Shown: in pieces, positions 23,310 to 34,723 of the stretch
Layout of the letters: every line of letters begins with the position of its first letter
How positions within the stretch are numbered: the stretch's first letter is position 1
Assembly: GCA_963995525.1 (NCBI GenBank)
Contig: OZ023207.1
Span: 36,501,792 to 36,565,791 of the forward strand
From: Escarpia spicata
Lineage: Eukaryota; Annelida; Polychaeta; Sabellida; Siboglinidae
DNA length: 64,000 bases
Direction: 5' to 3'
The notes under the pieces: model-generated
The model's input: the letters and a program-made list of their open reading frames with translations, nothing else
Database searches by the model: none
What the model was told of the DNA's origin: nothing
Program-made: the position numbers and the translations under genes

Positions 23310-23450
23310 GCGTCGTCCTGCCTGGAACGTTTGCGCTGAGCGGAACAAGAGGAAGAGGATCTAGGTCAAGGTCAACGGTCAAAGTAAAATATATACGTGA
23401 AGGTCAAATATATAGATCAAGTTCAAAGGTCACGTGACGTCCCTGGCGGA
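23310..23450. promoter_or_regulatory. Clustered AGGTCA half-sites with E-box/CRE
   Basis: Half-sites AGGTCA at 23,363, 23,369, 23,401 and 23,427, with CGGTCA at 23,376. The first two abut as a direct repeat. TCACGTGA (palindromic E-box) at 23,430-23,437 overlaps TGACGT. This is dense for AT-rich DNA and is kept in the right arm (about 52,870-52,950). No adjacent gene start is evident. Confidence 0.4.
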
Positions 23451-23589
23451 TAGGTCACAAACTACAAATAGCACCGCACCACCTAGCGGATACATTATAA
23501 ACTAAATAGTACCCCTTAACGCAATTTTGATGAACTAAATATCACTACTGCTTAAATTCGTGGCTTTTATTTCTGACGGATAAATCGAT

Positions 23590-24010
23590 GACCCTAATAT
23601 TGACGATAGTCTCTTTTTAGTTGTGAAATGTAAGACTATTAGTAAGGTTCCAAACGTATGCTTTGTATTATACTACGAAAAAAGACCCAAGATAAGGTTA
23701 GCACATTTTATTCGAGTACAACACCAATGTATTTAAAGGTCATACCCCATAACTGCAAGAACCAGAGAATATACATTGATACAGATTCTTGCAACCAATT
23801 CTTGATACCACACAATTGTTCGTATGTCATGTCGGATAGTTTAAAACCTCACTGTGGTAAAAGACTGAAGCAGTCAAAGCACAAAACAGAGTTATGTACA
23901 GGTCACCCTCCATTACTGCCAGCACCATTTGCTCTATCTCACAACCGGAGCAATGTCGTCTTGAGAGTTCAACGACGTTACATGCTATGTGACGTGAAAT
24001 CGTCTTCTTC
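23590..24010 (+). repeat. Internal inverted repeat, copy 2
   Basis: Partner of 22,060-22,520 in opposite orientation, with about 1.07 kb between. A 126-residue open frame through it (23,658-24,038) has no recognisable domain and is not maintained in the partner copy. Confidence 0.7.
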
Positions 24011-24043
24011 ATTTCGGTCGCAGGAAAGTCAATGGTAAAGTTC

Positions 24044-24146
24044 GGACCAGCAAAGGCAGGAGCAGAAGTTGAAAAGTGGTTGTCACGGACATTGCACAAT
24101 TGCGATAGTTGCCGCAACAGGGGAGAAGAAGCAGAAGTATCGATGG
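24044..24146 (+). repeat. 103 bp direct repeat, copy 1
   Basis: GGACCAGCAAAGGCAGGAGC to AGTATCGATGG, essentially identical to 25,055-25,157. The 908 bp between them includes a LINE 3' scrap. Confidence 0.9.
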
Positions 24147-24690
24147 CTGCAGCAATGCGCCCCTTTTCTTGTCGGTGAAACAGTGACGAGATGAATTTAA
24201 TAATGTATGATCAATTGGTATGTTTAAGATAAATATTATATTATGTTCTTTGTATCAGGCTTTAGAACATTTTCCCCCCCAAAAAAATAGCATTTGAACA
24301 CTGTGAAAAATTGAAGCTTACTATAACATTTTCAAATTGATCTTTACGTCGCCGCTGCTTATCTTGCTTCAATGAATAAAAAATATATATATTTAATACA
24401 AAAAGCTTGTGGGATTAGAAAATATGATTACTGTGATGGTCTATTCCACTAAGAATATAAAGTGCAAGTCATACAACATTCATTTGTTCTTCAAGAAGCG
24501 TGCTGAGAACTATTTGTCTCAAGCATTCAAATTTATATTGATAAATATAAGTTGGGTTTATACGATATAAGATGCATCCTTCAAATCAATTTAGCTTTAA
24601 ATTTTCTTGAAACAATGTTATTTATTTATAATCACTTGAAATTACAATATTTTTTTATTTCTCAAGTTAAAACAAATGATGTTGTTCATC
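24147..24690. other. No gene seen
   Basis: AT-rich. A weakly matching copy of 24,420-24,545 occurs at about 26,560-26,670 (shared GTGATGGTCTATT(C/T)CACTAAGA), suggesting an old local duplication. Confidence 0.4.
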
Positions 24691-24692
24691 TT

Positions 24693-24860
24693 CTACTGCA
24701 ACTCACTCCTAAACAATATATGTGTGTACGAATAATCTCCGCGCATTAATTGTTGTGTGGGTGAACGTGTCCCAGAGAGGTTGATTGGACAGGTCTGATA
24801 ATGAGTAAAAGCGCTTTGAACAATGTTAATGACTGGATATTGCGCTGTATAAGAACTTTC
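24693..24860 (-). pseudogene. LINE RT scrap and LINE/SINE-type tail
   Basis: 24,693-24,720 (ACTGCAACTCACTCCTAAACAATAT) is the reverse complement of part of the YCNSLLN block of the LINE at 7,735-7,760. 24,812-24,850 (AAAGCGCTTTGAACAATG...GCGCTGTATAAG) resembles a common LINE/SINE 3' tail but lies on the plus strand, so two element ends may meet here. Confidence 0.45.
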
Positions 24861-25054
24861 CTTTACTTACTTTTAAAAGTCCACGTTTGTATATCGAATC
24901 GCAAAGGTGCTAAAATGTCAGCGTGAAAGATATCAAAATTCGAGTCAGCACCCTCAAATTTCACATAATAAACAATTATTTGTCAACTATTCCTCCAAAT
25001 GCCCCTCGAATTTCAATTTCTATAAAATTCCACAGCTCTCGTTCGCGTTATGTA

Positions 25055-25157
25055 GGACCAGCAAAGGCAGGAGCAGAAGTTGAAAAGTGGTTGTCACGGA
25101 CATTGCACAATTGCGATAGTTGCCGCAACAGGGGAGAAGAAGCAGAAGTATCGATGG
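25055..25157 (+). repeat. 103 bp direct repeat, copy 2
   Basis: Second copy of 24,044-24,146. The right arm holds both copies too (51,032-51,135 and 52,052-52,154), so the duplication predates arm separation. Confidence 0.9.
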
Positions 25158-25349
25158 TAAAGCAGTAAATAAGTGTCTGAATTATGACAAATTTACCTTT
25201 TTACATCACACAAAAAGTGACGAAAAAATCACAACACGCTTGCATTCGCCGGAAGTACTCCCGTTAGAAATAAATACACTTGGTAGACATTTTTCTCCTG
25301 AGTGTATGATCCAGAAATGCTGGTTTACAATGCCCATAATTTGGTTTAT

Positions 25350-25487
25350 ATATATATATATATGCTAAATATTATACATTTTAAGCAGTTTTGTAATAGC
25401 ATATATATATATATACATAATGTATTATTTTACCTGTATTACCTGCAAGCATTAACTGAATTTGTTTCACTAAGAATGTTTATTTTT
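25350..25487. repeat. Flipped 37 bp insert between (TA)n tracts plus 42 bp direct repeat
   Basis: 25,364-25,400 sits between two (TA)n tracts; its inner 30 bp is the reverse complement of 27,007-27,036. The following 42 bp (GCAAGCATTAACTGAATTTG..., 25,445-25,487) is a direct copy of 27,049-27,090. Relative to the 27 kb copy, the first part is inverted and the second is not. Confidence 0.75.
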
Positions 25488-25499
25488 CCCTGCCGTGAA

Positions 25500-27228
25500 T
25501 GACACCACTGGATCTACTTACTATACATGTGGTTAACCATGTGTGGCGCATGACACTTACTTTCTTTACGCGAAGGAAGGAGTACATTCGCCATTGGCAG
25601 CACGCAGGCAGTTGATCGTACGAACAAACGAATGTCAGAGACGAATGCGGCAATCAAAAAACATTGCAAGGATGTGTAAGATGGACCTTCGACGTTTAAT
25701 ACGGTAAATTTAATACTGTCGAATATCGCTTTGCTTATTAGATGCGGTACGAAATTTGAACAACAATGTGCACACAGTGTCAACTGAATCCCTGTGAAGG
25801 GTTTTCTTAGTATGACAAAATACAAACATTACAACTATGTACTGTGATCTTTGCAAACTGTTCATATGTTGTTCTTTCTTGATAGCGAGATCAACAAATC
25901 AACAATAAACATTAGTATGGTATGTTTCTGTGTAAATAGCATGATCATTGACATGTATACGCAAACTTTCAATAAATGTAATCTGAGAAACCGCGAATGT
26001 TTAATGATATATTATTTTGACAGGACACGCTCAAGTCGAATCGTCAACATAGACCTGATGATTATTTCCACGATATCATGATATTTCAAAACAATTTCTA
26101 CGGATGATGTTAAATACCTTTCAATGTGATGTGTGGTTCTATGTTTGTCGTTTATTACTGGCGCATGATGATACGCCATTTCCGTTTTAAGTTGGAACTA
26201 AACAGCATATACCCCGAACAGATTGATTATCTATGACCACATCTCAATAAACTTAAACAGAAAGGCGTCATTGCATTCAATACAGATTTACAACGTAGAT
26301 TTAGCTTGTGAAGTCAAAGTTCTTGGTCGCTTATTATTATTCACGCTAGCATTATGTTGGCAAGTGTTATTACAATATGGGCATTGAATAACCTGCATCA
26401 AACATAAGTTTAAGTCATATTATTTCACATTTGGAGAGACGTTTACATATAATATTTATTACACAAAGTGATACATGGATTTGGCCCTAATTGTAAACAA
26501 TGACATGATTCATAAACGATACCAAGCATTCGCATTTATTCACATATAGAGATGTTTGTGATGGTCTATTTCACTAAGATAATAAAGTGCAATTAATATA
26601 AAGTGTATGTGACCACATACAAGTGTCGAAGAACATTTAGTGTAAATCGTTCAAATTTAAAATTATATCCCTGTTAGTTGTGTTTGGACGAAATAATAAA
26701 TGTTCCATTCCAATATAGAATATTACAATTCGTGGTAACAGCATGCTTAATTGAAAACCGTCTATACAGCAAGATAATAAATTTTGCAAAAATAGCCGCC
26801 ACGACTACACGCATCTCTTTCAGCGTATGTATTTGGTTTGTATTGATGCCGGTTTTTATTTGACAACAAACATGACATTGACATTAACAAAATCGTATTA
26901 CAACTGAATATATATTAATTTCTTTGCATTCCATTTTTAGTAATATTCTTCTTAGGTGTTATCTGTCAGTATCGTCTGCACATTTAAATGAAGCGCAGTC
27001 AACGCAATTACAAAACTGCTTAAAATGTATAATATTTTGCACAATAATGCAAGCATTAACTGAATTTGTTTCACTAAGAATGTTTATTTTATTTGTTCAG
27101 GTATCTCTGGTTCGCATCTGATAAGATACATGAACCAACGACACTCATGAAAGTCTTCATTGTCTTCGTAGCCACGATGACTGGTTAGACTGGCCACACA
27201 ATCATTACAACATGGATACACTACAATA
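25500..27228. other. No gene; possible 3' splice site before GT61 copy
   Basis: No coding domain. TTTATTTTATTTGTTCAG ends at 27,100 and looks like a splice acceptor. MKVFIVFVATMTG followed by a stop at 27,149-27,190 is a short hydrophobic leader out of frame with the GT61 copy and could be the remnant of its lost anchor. Confidence 0.35.
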
Positions 27229-28628
27229 ATGACACCGCATCATCAAAATTCTTACGATAAGACAACCATTACCAAATTTGCTAATGGAACTTACGGCAAG
27301 AGAAGATCTCTGTGGATGAATATAACCGAGACTGTTAAATCATTAGATGTACTTTTATCGCGAAATTACATAGCTGCGTTAGAAGCGATTCGACATGACA
27401 TAGCCAAAACGAATATAACCGATAATTCGACGAAGTCACGACGAGTTAACGTGTTATGTGAAAGCCAGCCGGATTATTTTAAAACATTACGGGATCGCTA
27501 TTCAGATATACGCACATTATTTTTCGGTGAAAATAAGGACACCATTGCTCAATATTTGGCGAAGGAATATTACGTTGGTGCGGTATCAGATTGCGCGCTC
27601 TATCAACTGTTTCCCGAACACAAAACAAAATGCACTAGTCGACCCGAATCGACGGAAACACCATATTCATTATCAATTGCGTTACGTAGAATATCATACC
27701 CGTCTGAAACATCTAACACGATGACTGATTCCGAATCGACCTTACGACACATTTTCACGCATATTCATGTAATTATGGCCGCTTCGGTATTACCACACGG
27801 TGATGTGGTCAAAGACGATTTGAAGATTATACCAAATCGATGTGGTATTAACTACTCAGGAACAAATCAAATGTATCAGCCCAGGATCAATGCACAACGA
27901 TACGACGAAGTATTCACCATAGCACAATACTGGGATAATGGGTTCTTTCATTTTGTTGTAGAAAATATACCCCGCATTGCGGCGCACCTGCCATTTCTTC
28001 TTCGTCATTCGAATATAAAGGTTCACGTCCAAAGCACCTCTGGTTTTACAGTCAGGTTCTTGGCAGAGCTGGGCATAGACAAGTCTCGCCTTGTTTCTGG
28101 ACATGTCTACGCGAACACACTGTACTTGCCCGCCGGCACGCCATGTGGCCAGGCGTCAATATTCAACACACAGTTGCTTTCGCTGCGGCTCAGAGCGGGA
28201 CTGTCTGACCAGATCCATCCCCGTGACACGGTCATATTGATTCGCCGCTCTACTAAGCGTTGGTTCAACAACCACAACGACATCTTCGCCATGCTCCGGT
28301 ATCACGCTGACTCTGTTGGTCTGAGAACTGTCGTATATGGCGATAATCCAGTACTCGGATTTAAAGAGAACTGTTCAGTCGCGCCTACATGGTAGTGGCG
28401 CCGCATGGTGCAGGCGAATCAAACCTCGTTTTTTCTCAGCCTGGAACTGTTGTTGTAGAGGGCTTATGCTATGACAGCAGTGGACGACCGAACTGGTGTT
28501 ACAAACACCTGATGAGCGTTCTTGGCCATCGTTATTATGGACTTCTTTTGAAGAAACAATGTATGACATTCAAAGCGAACGACGTCGAACCTATTATTAA
28601 ATATTTCGTAAGTAAAGTTAGACCATGA
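27229..28628 (+). pseudogene. GT61 glycosyltransferase copy, frameshifted (left arm)
   Basis: Paralogue of 5,935-7,404, clearly diverged but colinear. It retains IAQYWDNGFFHFVVENIPRI, YLPAGTPCGQ, DTVILIRRSTKRWF and, in a second frame, SRAYMVVAPHGAGESNLVFS and VVVEGLCYD. The frame breaks at about 28,375-28,380 (extra 2 or missing 1 nt just before FSRAY), so the HGAG motif is out of frame. An in-frame stop at 27,178 excludes an upstream extension, and the N-terminal membrane anchor is lacking. The right arm shares the break, so it predates arm separation. An unrecognised intron at the break is possible but no GT...AG pair is obvious. Confidence 0.85.
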
Positions 28629-28800
28629 CACATATTAACTGAATAGTCATCGAGTAATACAGCCGACGGAACTATCTGCTGTTTCGCGGTGAACCTGGAG
28701 CACATAGGAAACAACTGAAGCGATGACCAAAATTTGCAGTCGCCTCAATGGCATAACATTAGTAATAGGCATCATTTGGTAACACTCATACTCACCATCT

Positions 28801-28906
<106 letters not shown>

Positions 28907-28944
28907 AGGAACAGTTGTGAATTATATTTGTTTAAGGAAGGTAT

Positions 28945-30190
28945 TCATACCGCTTTTTTATATATAAAATCCTGTTTAACTCGATTTCCCCATGCCATGA
29001 TGCCACCGTTTATGTGAGACACAATTAATGATTGATGATATATATTTCTGAAGGTAGTACATGCTTTAATTTGTCGAAAATGCGAATTGTTTTGGAATAC
29101 TTGTTTGAAAATGGCAAATATATTACTGATAAAACGACATCGCAAACACATGTAATAATTTCTTTAATAAATAAGTTATACTATTGCAAATATAAATAAT
29201 GTCAAAGGTAATATAGACTCTAGTCATTTAAAACATGGTTTATTAACATTTTTAATGATTTTATAATTGCAAGTTCAATTATTTTGAGCAATTTTAAAGA
29301 AATGCCATCAAATCCACAGCTGTTTTTGTGGAAGATTATGAATAGTTTTCCTCGCAGTTTCTTCATCAACACTCTCAATTGCAAATACAGAAGTTACATT
29401 TTATTTAAATAACAACTACAATTGTTGTTATCTTTATATTTAATACCTTGTTTAATTATTTGTCCTATATTAGTAAAACGATATATAAATTGTTTGAAAT
29501 ATCCTTTTTATCGGTTATTTTTGTGCCATTTTCCGTAAACAAAATATTGGTAGTCTTTGGTTTGTTTGGTTTTTTAAAGGAATTCACAAATCATTTTCCA
29601 AATATTTTTTATTCCATTTTTAAATGATTAAGTCTTTCTTCGAGATACGTTTGTTTGGCTGCACGAATATTTTCCCTTTATATCATGTTATACATGTTTA
29701 GTTTAATTAATAGTTTAATAGTTTCGCCAACTTGTTTTGTAAATTTAATTGTTTATAAAGTTTGTTTCGATATTAAATAGATTTTAGCAATCCATGTGTA
29801 ATCCACGTTGATCTTTTATATTTATATTTATTAAATTTCACCAGCTTAGTTTGCATGTGCTTGTTTTTTGCATATAAGATGTCGTCATAAATGATATCAT
29901 AATTTAAATTTGTCTGTACATTTCTTATTTTTATTTAGCTAATTTTAAATCTCATACAATTTACGTTCGTGTTTAACATTTATGCATTGGATCTTCATTT
30001 AATGTATTTACTTTAACATATTTAGGAGGAGGTTCTGTCTTCAATGATGTTAATTAATATAAAATACGGTTGATGATCAGACATTTTTTGTTTAAAATCC
30101 ATACAGCACTTTCCAGTTTTTTACTAAAGAAATAATCTATTAAAGTACAATTTATTCTAGTAAGTTTCGTAGGAAGAGTAATTTAGGGGA
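28945..30190 (-). pseudogene. Heavily decayed LINE ORF2
   Basis: Minus-strand pieces in order: TKFTRINCTLIDYLFSKKL (end of endonuclease, about 30,150), KRSTWITHGLLKSI and RNKLYKQLN (linker, about 29,810), a VDEETARKTIHNLPQ-like RT start (about 29,365), then LIVSHINGGIMAWGN with DFIYKK (about 29,000), the RT C-terminal YGIxAWG block. The palm with YADD is missing through an internal deletion, and many stops are present. Its type differs from the CR1/L2-like fragments at 1 and 8 kb. Confidence 0.7.
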
Positions 30191-30194
30191 AAAG

Positions 30195-30650
30195 TCTGCG
30201 CAAATTTGACCAAATTTACATTAAATTGTTATTATTATTACAATTATTTTCCAATGTTGATATTATAGAATTAAATTCATTGATAAAAGTATTTAGTTAT
30301 CATTAGATGTTCTGGGACGAAGCAAACATTAAAGGTATTGTGCTTATTGTCAGACATGACATACGTAACCAAAAGACAATTTATTTAAACATAATTACTT
30401 TCACGTCCTATTTGTATTACGCCTGATCTCCATTTGTATACCCTATGTGGTCTCAAATGCAGTTAAATGTGAATATGCTGTAATGATGCGTATGTTTGGC
30501 TTCTTCAGCGATATTTCGTCTCAAGTGATAAAAATGTGCTGATGCTATGGCCAAAAAACTGTAATACCACTAAAGTACCATATACTGCCGACCATTGTGT
30601 GATAGAACATAGCCATATTTTTCCTTTTGGCAATTTCAAATTCTTAGCCT
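30195..30650. other. No gene seen
   Basis: AT-rich, including a TTATTATTATTA run at about 30,228, conserved in the right arm. Confidence 0.4.
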
Positions 30651-30653
30651 TTC

Positions 30654-30695
30654 AAATTTGGCCCGCGGCCAAAGGTTTGAAGAACGTTGACTTAG
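30654..30695 (-). mobile_element. hAT-like terminal inverted repeat, end A
   Basis: The reverse complement reads (T)CAACGTTCTTCAAACC then TTTGGCCGCGGGCCAAATTT, similar to hAT ends of the CAGnGTTCTCAAACTTTTTGGCC type. It pairs with 32,265-32,309. No transposase is visible. Confidence 0.45.
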
Positions 30696-31020
30696 TACAT
30701 TTACTGGCTTTCCTGTGTATCTTACAGCTTATTTTACATAGGCGTCAAAATCAGGGCTCAACCCCTCAATAGCTTAGGCGGAGGTTGGATGTACAATTAT
30801 TTTGGGTTGAAACTTTGCAAGGGGTGACAATTCATGTTTGTGAAGAGCCTCAAGGTTATTGTTTTGTATCAACCACCTATATTCACCGTGTTCTGGCGAA
30901 AATTTTTGTTAGCGTTTTTTGTTGTTGTATGGGTTCACACAATTCGTGGCTTTGGGAAATACTGCACGCCTTTCATATTCAACGTATGTTTCCAAGGCTG
31001 ACGAAGCTTACTGTACGGTA

Positions 31021-31310
31021 ACAAGTATGTTTATTTTGCATAAGAGCAACATCGCTTTCTGTAGTAATCTGCGCGAACGAATTTGTGAAAAAGTCGTCAG
31101 TTACTCCTGGAAATGCCAATAAACTAAAGTAGTTCAAGCAGCAATTGCGGTTAATTGTATCTTCGGTCAGGCAAGTGGACACAATAATGTGCCAATCTGT
31201 GGAGACAATGTTCCCATTATCAGGAGCTATAATTAAAACAGGAGCTATAATTAGGCCTGGAATCAGACCAGTTATAGAGATCGTCTGGTCGTAGCAGCGC
31301 CTGTGCCTTT
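31021..31310 (+). repeat. 290 bp repeat, resident copy
   Basis: Present in both arms at mirror positions (right 44,949-45,238) and again at 33,743-34,032 in the left arm only. It contains a short tandem duplication (AGGAGCTATAATT(A) twice, about 31,221-31,252). Not coding. Confidence 0.9.
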
Positions 31311-32264
31311 AGTGTGGCACGTGGACAATGTTTTTTTTCTGAATAATCATATTAAATTTAAGATGGAACAAAAAAAAACACCTAACAGATCCAATACTAT
31401 ATTGGATCATTCGGCTCTATTACAACAAATTATTAAAGAGCGCCCGTATATATATATATATTTTTTTTTTATACATATACCCATGTATACAACGAAAGAG
31501 GTCCACTTTACACTTTACGTGGTAACCAGTGACATATAGCATATACTCACTATAAATAGAGTTGTGTGAACTTGTATAAAATAATTCAGTTAGTTGTGTA
31601 CATATTTAACAAACACATATTTCCAAACAATACACTTTTACTAGAAATTGCAGTGTTCATCACCATAACATTTGAAAGCAATCAGGTTATTTTACTCCTT
31701 ATGTCAGACAAAAAAGATAAAGTTAAGTACTTATTTAGCATGGTGTCTAATCCTTAGGAATATTTCAAATGCTTTAAACTACATCACGTGGCAAACCTGT
31801 TCCTTCAGTTATTCTTTCGACTTCGCTGGGATGCATTCAGCCACACTGCGATTACTACTTGTGGACTCCTCGTTCATGTAGTATGCACCACAACCTTTTG
31901 TCAGCTACTCATTTTAATTGCATATAATTTATGTGCATATTTTCAGTAATTATATAAGACCTTGTGGAAAACCTTTTCATCGGGTTTGTCTGTCTCTGAG
32001 CACTAGTTGCATTGTAGTATGAACAATGGTTTGTTGTGTAGTTTTCAATGAACATAATTGGTTCTGTGTTATCTGCACTAAGCAGATATTCATATAAACA
32101 TGTTGTAAGATCAATTGTATTACGTTAATCTTATATTAATTATAGGTAATAATTATTCTACCGTACCGTCACTCAATCATTATGTGTTATTGTTTTGTCA
32201 TGTTCACTATAACTAAATATACAACAAACATATACATACAATTGTATTGTACTTGTGTTTTAAA

Positions 32265-32309
32265 CTTAGTTCAGCGTTCCAACAACGTTTTAATGTGCGG
32301 GCCAAATTT
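32265..32309 (+). mobile_element. hAT-like terminal inverted repeat, end B
   Basis: CTTAGTTCAGCGTTCCAACA then CGTTTTAATGTGCGGGCCAAATTT mirrors end A. The two CAG-like tips face each other across 1.57 kb, so either two elements lie back to back or this is one element whose tips are the AAATTTGG sides. Confidence 0.45.
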
Positions 32310-33139
32310 GTTTCGGTTATCTCTCTGCTGGTCAAAGCTTTTAATTAAATCAACCATTGGTTTTTTTGTGGGTGTTTGTAAAGAGCATTTATTTTGTGTT
32401 AACCTGGACCACATCTAAACACAAAATCAATTACACTATTTATGCGCCACATGAGACAACATCAAAATATAATGACGATACTCTATTATTCTACAAAATA
32501 GACCTAGTACCATAGACGCAGCTGATCCCCTGGAATTTCTATGGGAAGGGGGGCAGACATATGGTTCTGTCCCACTCATTAAATGTGAGCGTGAATGTTT
32601 TTTTTGTGGCGAGCGTCAATGGCGAGTGGAAATGAAATATAAATGTTATGAGACGTTTAATGTGTATTTTGTCGACTGTGAAAGGTGTATGCAATTGAGC
32701 AATTGGATGGTAAACACATTGTTTTCTGACGCCCCCCCCAGTAACAGGCGGAGTGGTGAGGAAAACATTTTCAAATCACCTCCCCCCACCCGTCTTCGAC
32801 TGTCATCATTTCAGCGACACAGCAGAGAGAAGCTGGAGAAGGTAAATTGACAATAGCGGCGCCAGTAAAAAATAAAATGTGTCAACAGCACGCCCCCCCC
32901 CGTGTTTATTCGGATGTTATGAGTTCACAGCCGAGACAGCAGCGGCCAAGCTGAAGTTATAGCGGCGCAGCGGCGAACCATTTTGAACAGCAACTCAACC
33001 GCGACAAGATAGCCGCAAGGAAGATGTGAAGATATGCGGCGGCGAAAATGTTCAGTGGTGCTGAAGCTCCTTTAGCCACCTCAATATGAATTTTGTTCCC
33101 GCGTCACTGCCTAGTACTGACAGGAGAGAGCAGAGATAT
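32310..33139. other. No gene seen; C/G-run rich
   Basis: Contains CCCCCCC runs at 32,732 and 32,891 and several GGCG/GCGG words. The G-run lengths differ in the right arm. No domain is recognisable. Confidence 0.4.
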
Positions 33140-33742
33140 TTGAGATCGGAAAACAACCTTCAAATGGTATCGGATGTGTGTTAGTGTGATTCGTCGTTGG
33201 GGACCATTTCTGTGCTGTCTCAAGCAATGCTGGAAATCGGCACTTTTTAATCGCTCAATAAAGCAAGCGGACACCCACTGTATTCGTACTTTAAATATTG
33301 GGACAGAAGCCTAATGCGATTTAGTTTAGCGTAACATATAGGGGGCTATTCAGCCAACCACTAAATCTAATCTAGGTCTGTAGGTAGTTGATGGAGTTTG
33401 TTGGAGCGGCGACCAAACAGTGTCACCGTCAAGCGATAAATGTTCGAAATTGCACCATTCCGCAAATGTTATATAATACCAAAGATGGCTTATAGCCTAT
33501 CTACGTTACATACTTACTCATGGCCACGTGATATACATTTTGAAAGCCTACTCTCTCCCCGTAAATACAGGATACCACGGGATGCTATCAAGTGATGCAG
33601 TAAGTGTGGAATGAAAGTCAAGCAAGGTCATTACCAAACGATGAGTATTCGAAACTGCGCCATTCCGCAAACGTTGTACAGTTACAATGTTTCCATAATG
33701 TTCTAATTTGTCTACCTACACTGGGCCATGTTATATATATAT

Positions 33743-34032
33743 ACAAGTATGTTTATTTTGCATAAGAGCAACATCGCTTTCTGTAGTAATCTGCGCGAAC
33801 GAATTTGTGAAAAAGTCGTCAGTTACTCCTGGAAATGCCAATAAACTAAAGTAGTTCAAGCAGCAATTGCGGTTAATTGTATCTTCGGTCAGGCAAGTGG
33901 ACACAATAATGTGCCAATCTGTGGAGACAATGTTCCCATGATCAGGAGCTATAATTAAAACAGGAGCTATAATTAGGCCTGGAATCAGACCAGTTATAGA
34001 GATCGTCTGGTCGTAGCAGCGCCTGTGCCTTT
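33743..34032 (+). repeat. 290 bp repeat inserted in (TA)n, left arm only
   Basis: Copy of 31,021-31,310 inside a (TA)n tract. At the mirror position the right arm has uninterrupted (TA)n (42,486-42,522). The only difference I see from the left resident copy is at 33,940 (G, versus T at 31,218); the right-arm copy also carries the G-equivalent. Confidence 0.92.
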
Positions 34033-34219
34033 TTATATATATATGCGCTTTGTATCCTCGTAAAAGTTATTGGCATGGAATTGTAAAGTGGTGGTCTAAT
34101 TATGGAGTGAAGGTTGAACAAGGTCACCATCAAAAGATGCAGTTTTAAAATTGTGCCATTCCACAGAATATCGGTTGAACTTCTACGGCATATTTGCATC
34201 ACCCATGGGATGATAAAAT

Positions 34220-34723
34220 TTATATTGGTGGACTTTTTTCGAGAGAGCAAAGAAAAGTCGACAGCATCAGCAAAGAAATACATGCATAATTGTATTGCGC
34301 ATTTACTTCAAAATTCCCATTTTGATAATATTTCGAAAGGATTCTTCGGCAAGAATAAAATAAAATAGCATTGTCTCTAATCATTATACCAAACCTACAT
34401 ACAGCAATCCACAAACGATGTAGCGAGTCTTGTTTGTACAGTGTAGTGTCTCTATTTTTCGCTGAGTCTATCGAATTGTGGACACACCGTTTACCGCCTA
34501 GTAGACCTGCTATAATTAATTGCCAGTCAATCGCGGCTTTTGTTCTGTCGTGCTGTAGCGCAGGTGGCCTGGGTAGAGTAGGCCAATTTATCGACAATGT
34601 TGTATTTTGGGGCAACGCTGCTTTTATGTAGTCGCGTATGGAAACAATTGTTTTAATCCAGAATAGGTACCACTTGAGAAGCCACACTGAATCATTAAAC
34701 TGCACTGAATTTGTATCAAACAT
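34220..34723 (-). CDS. Unrecognised 167-residue open frame
   Basis: Longest minus-strand frame in this stretch. No family recognised; it is rich in Leu, Arg and Cys with no clear membrane or catalytic motif. In the right arm the same sequence has TGA where this copy has TGG (near 34,660), leaving a shorter frame. It overlaps opposite-strand frames and diverged inverted repeats, so it may be chance. A real gene is not supported. Confidence 0.2.
   Translation of the reverse strand: MFDTNSVQFNDSVWLLKWYLFWIKTIVSIRDYIKAALPQNTTLSINWPTLPRPPALQHDRTKAAIDWQLIIAGLLGGKRCVHNSIDSAKNRDTTLYKQDSLHRLWIAVCRFGIMIRDNAILFYSCRRILSKYYQNGNFEVNAQYNYACISLLMLSTFLCSLEKSPPI

Noticed and set aside
23658..24038. 126-residue frame as a protein
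   Set aside because: Its inverted partner at 22,060-22,520 shows DNA similarity with frame-breaking indels, so the sequence is a repeat, not a conserved CDS.
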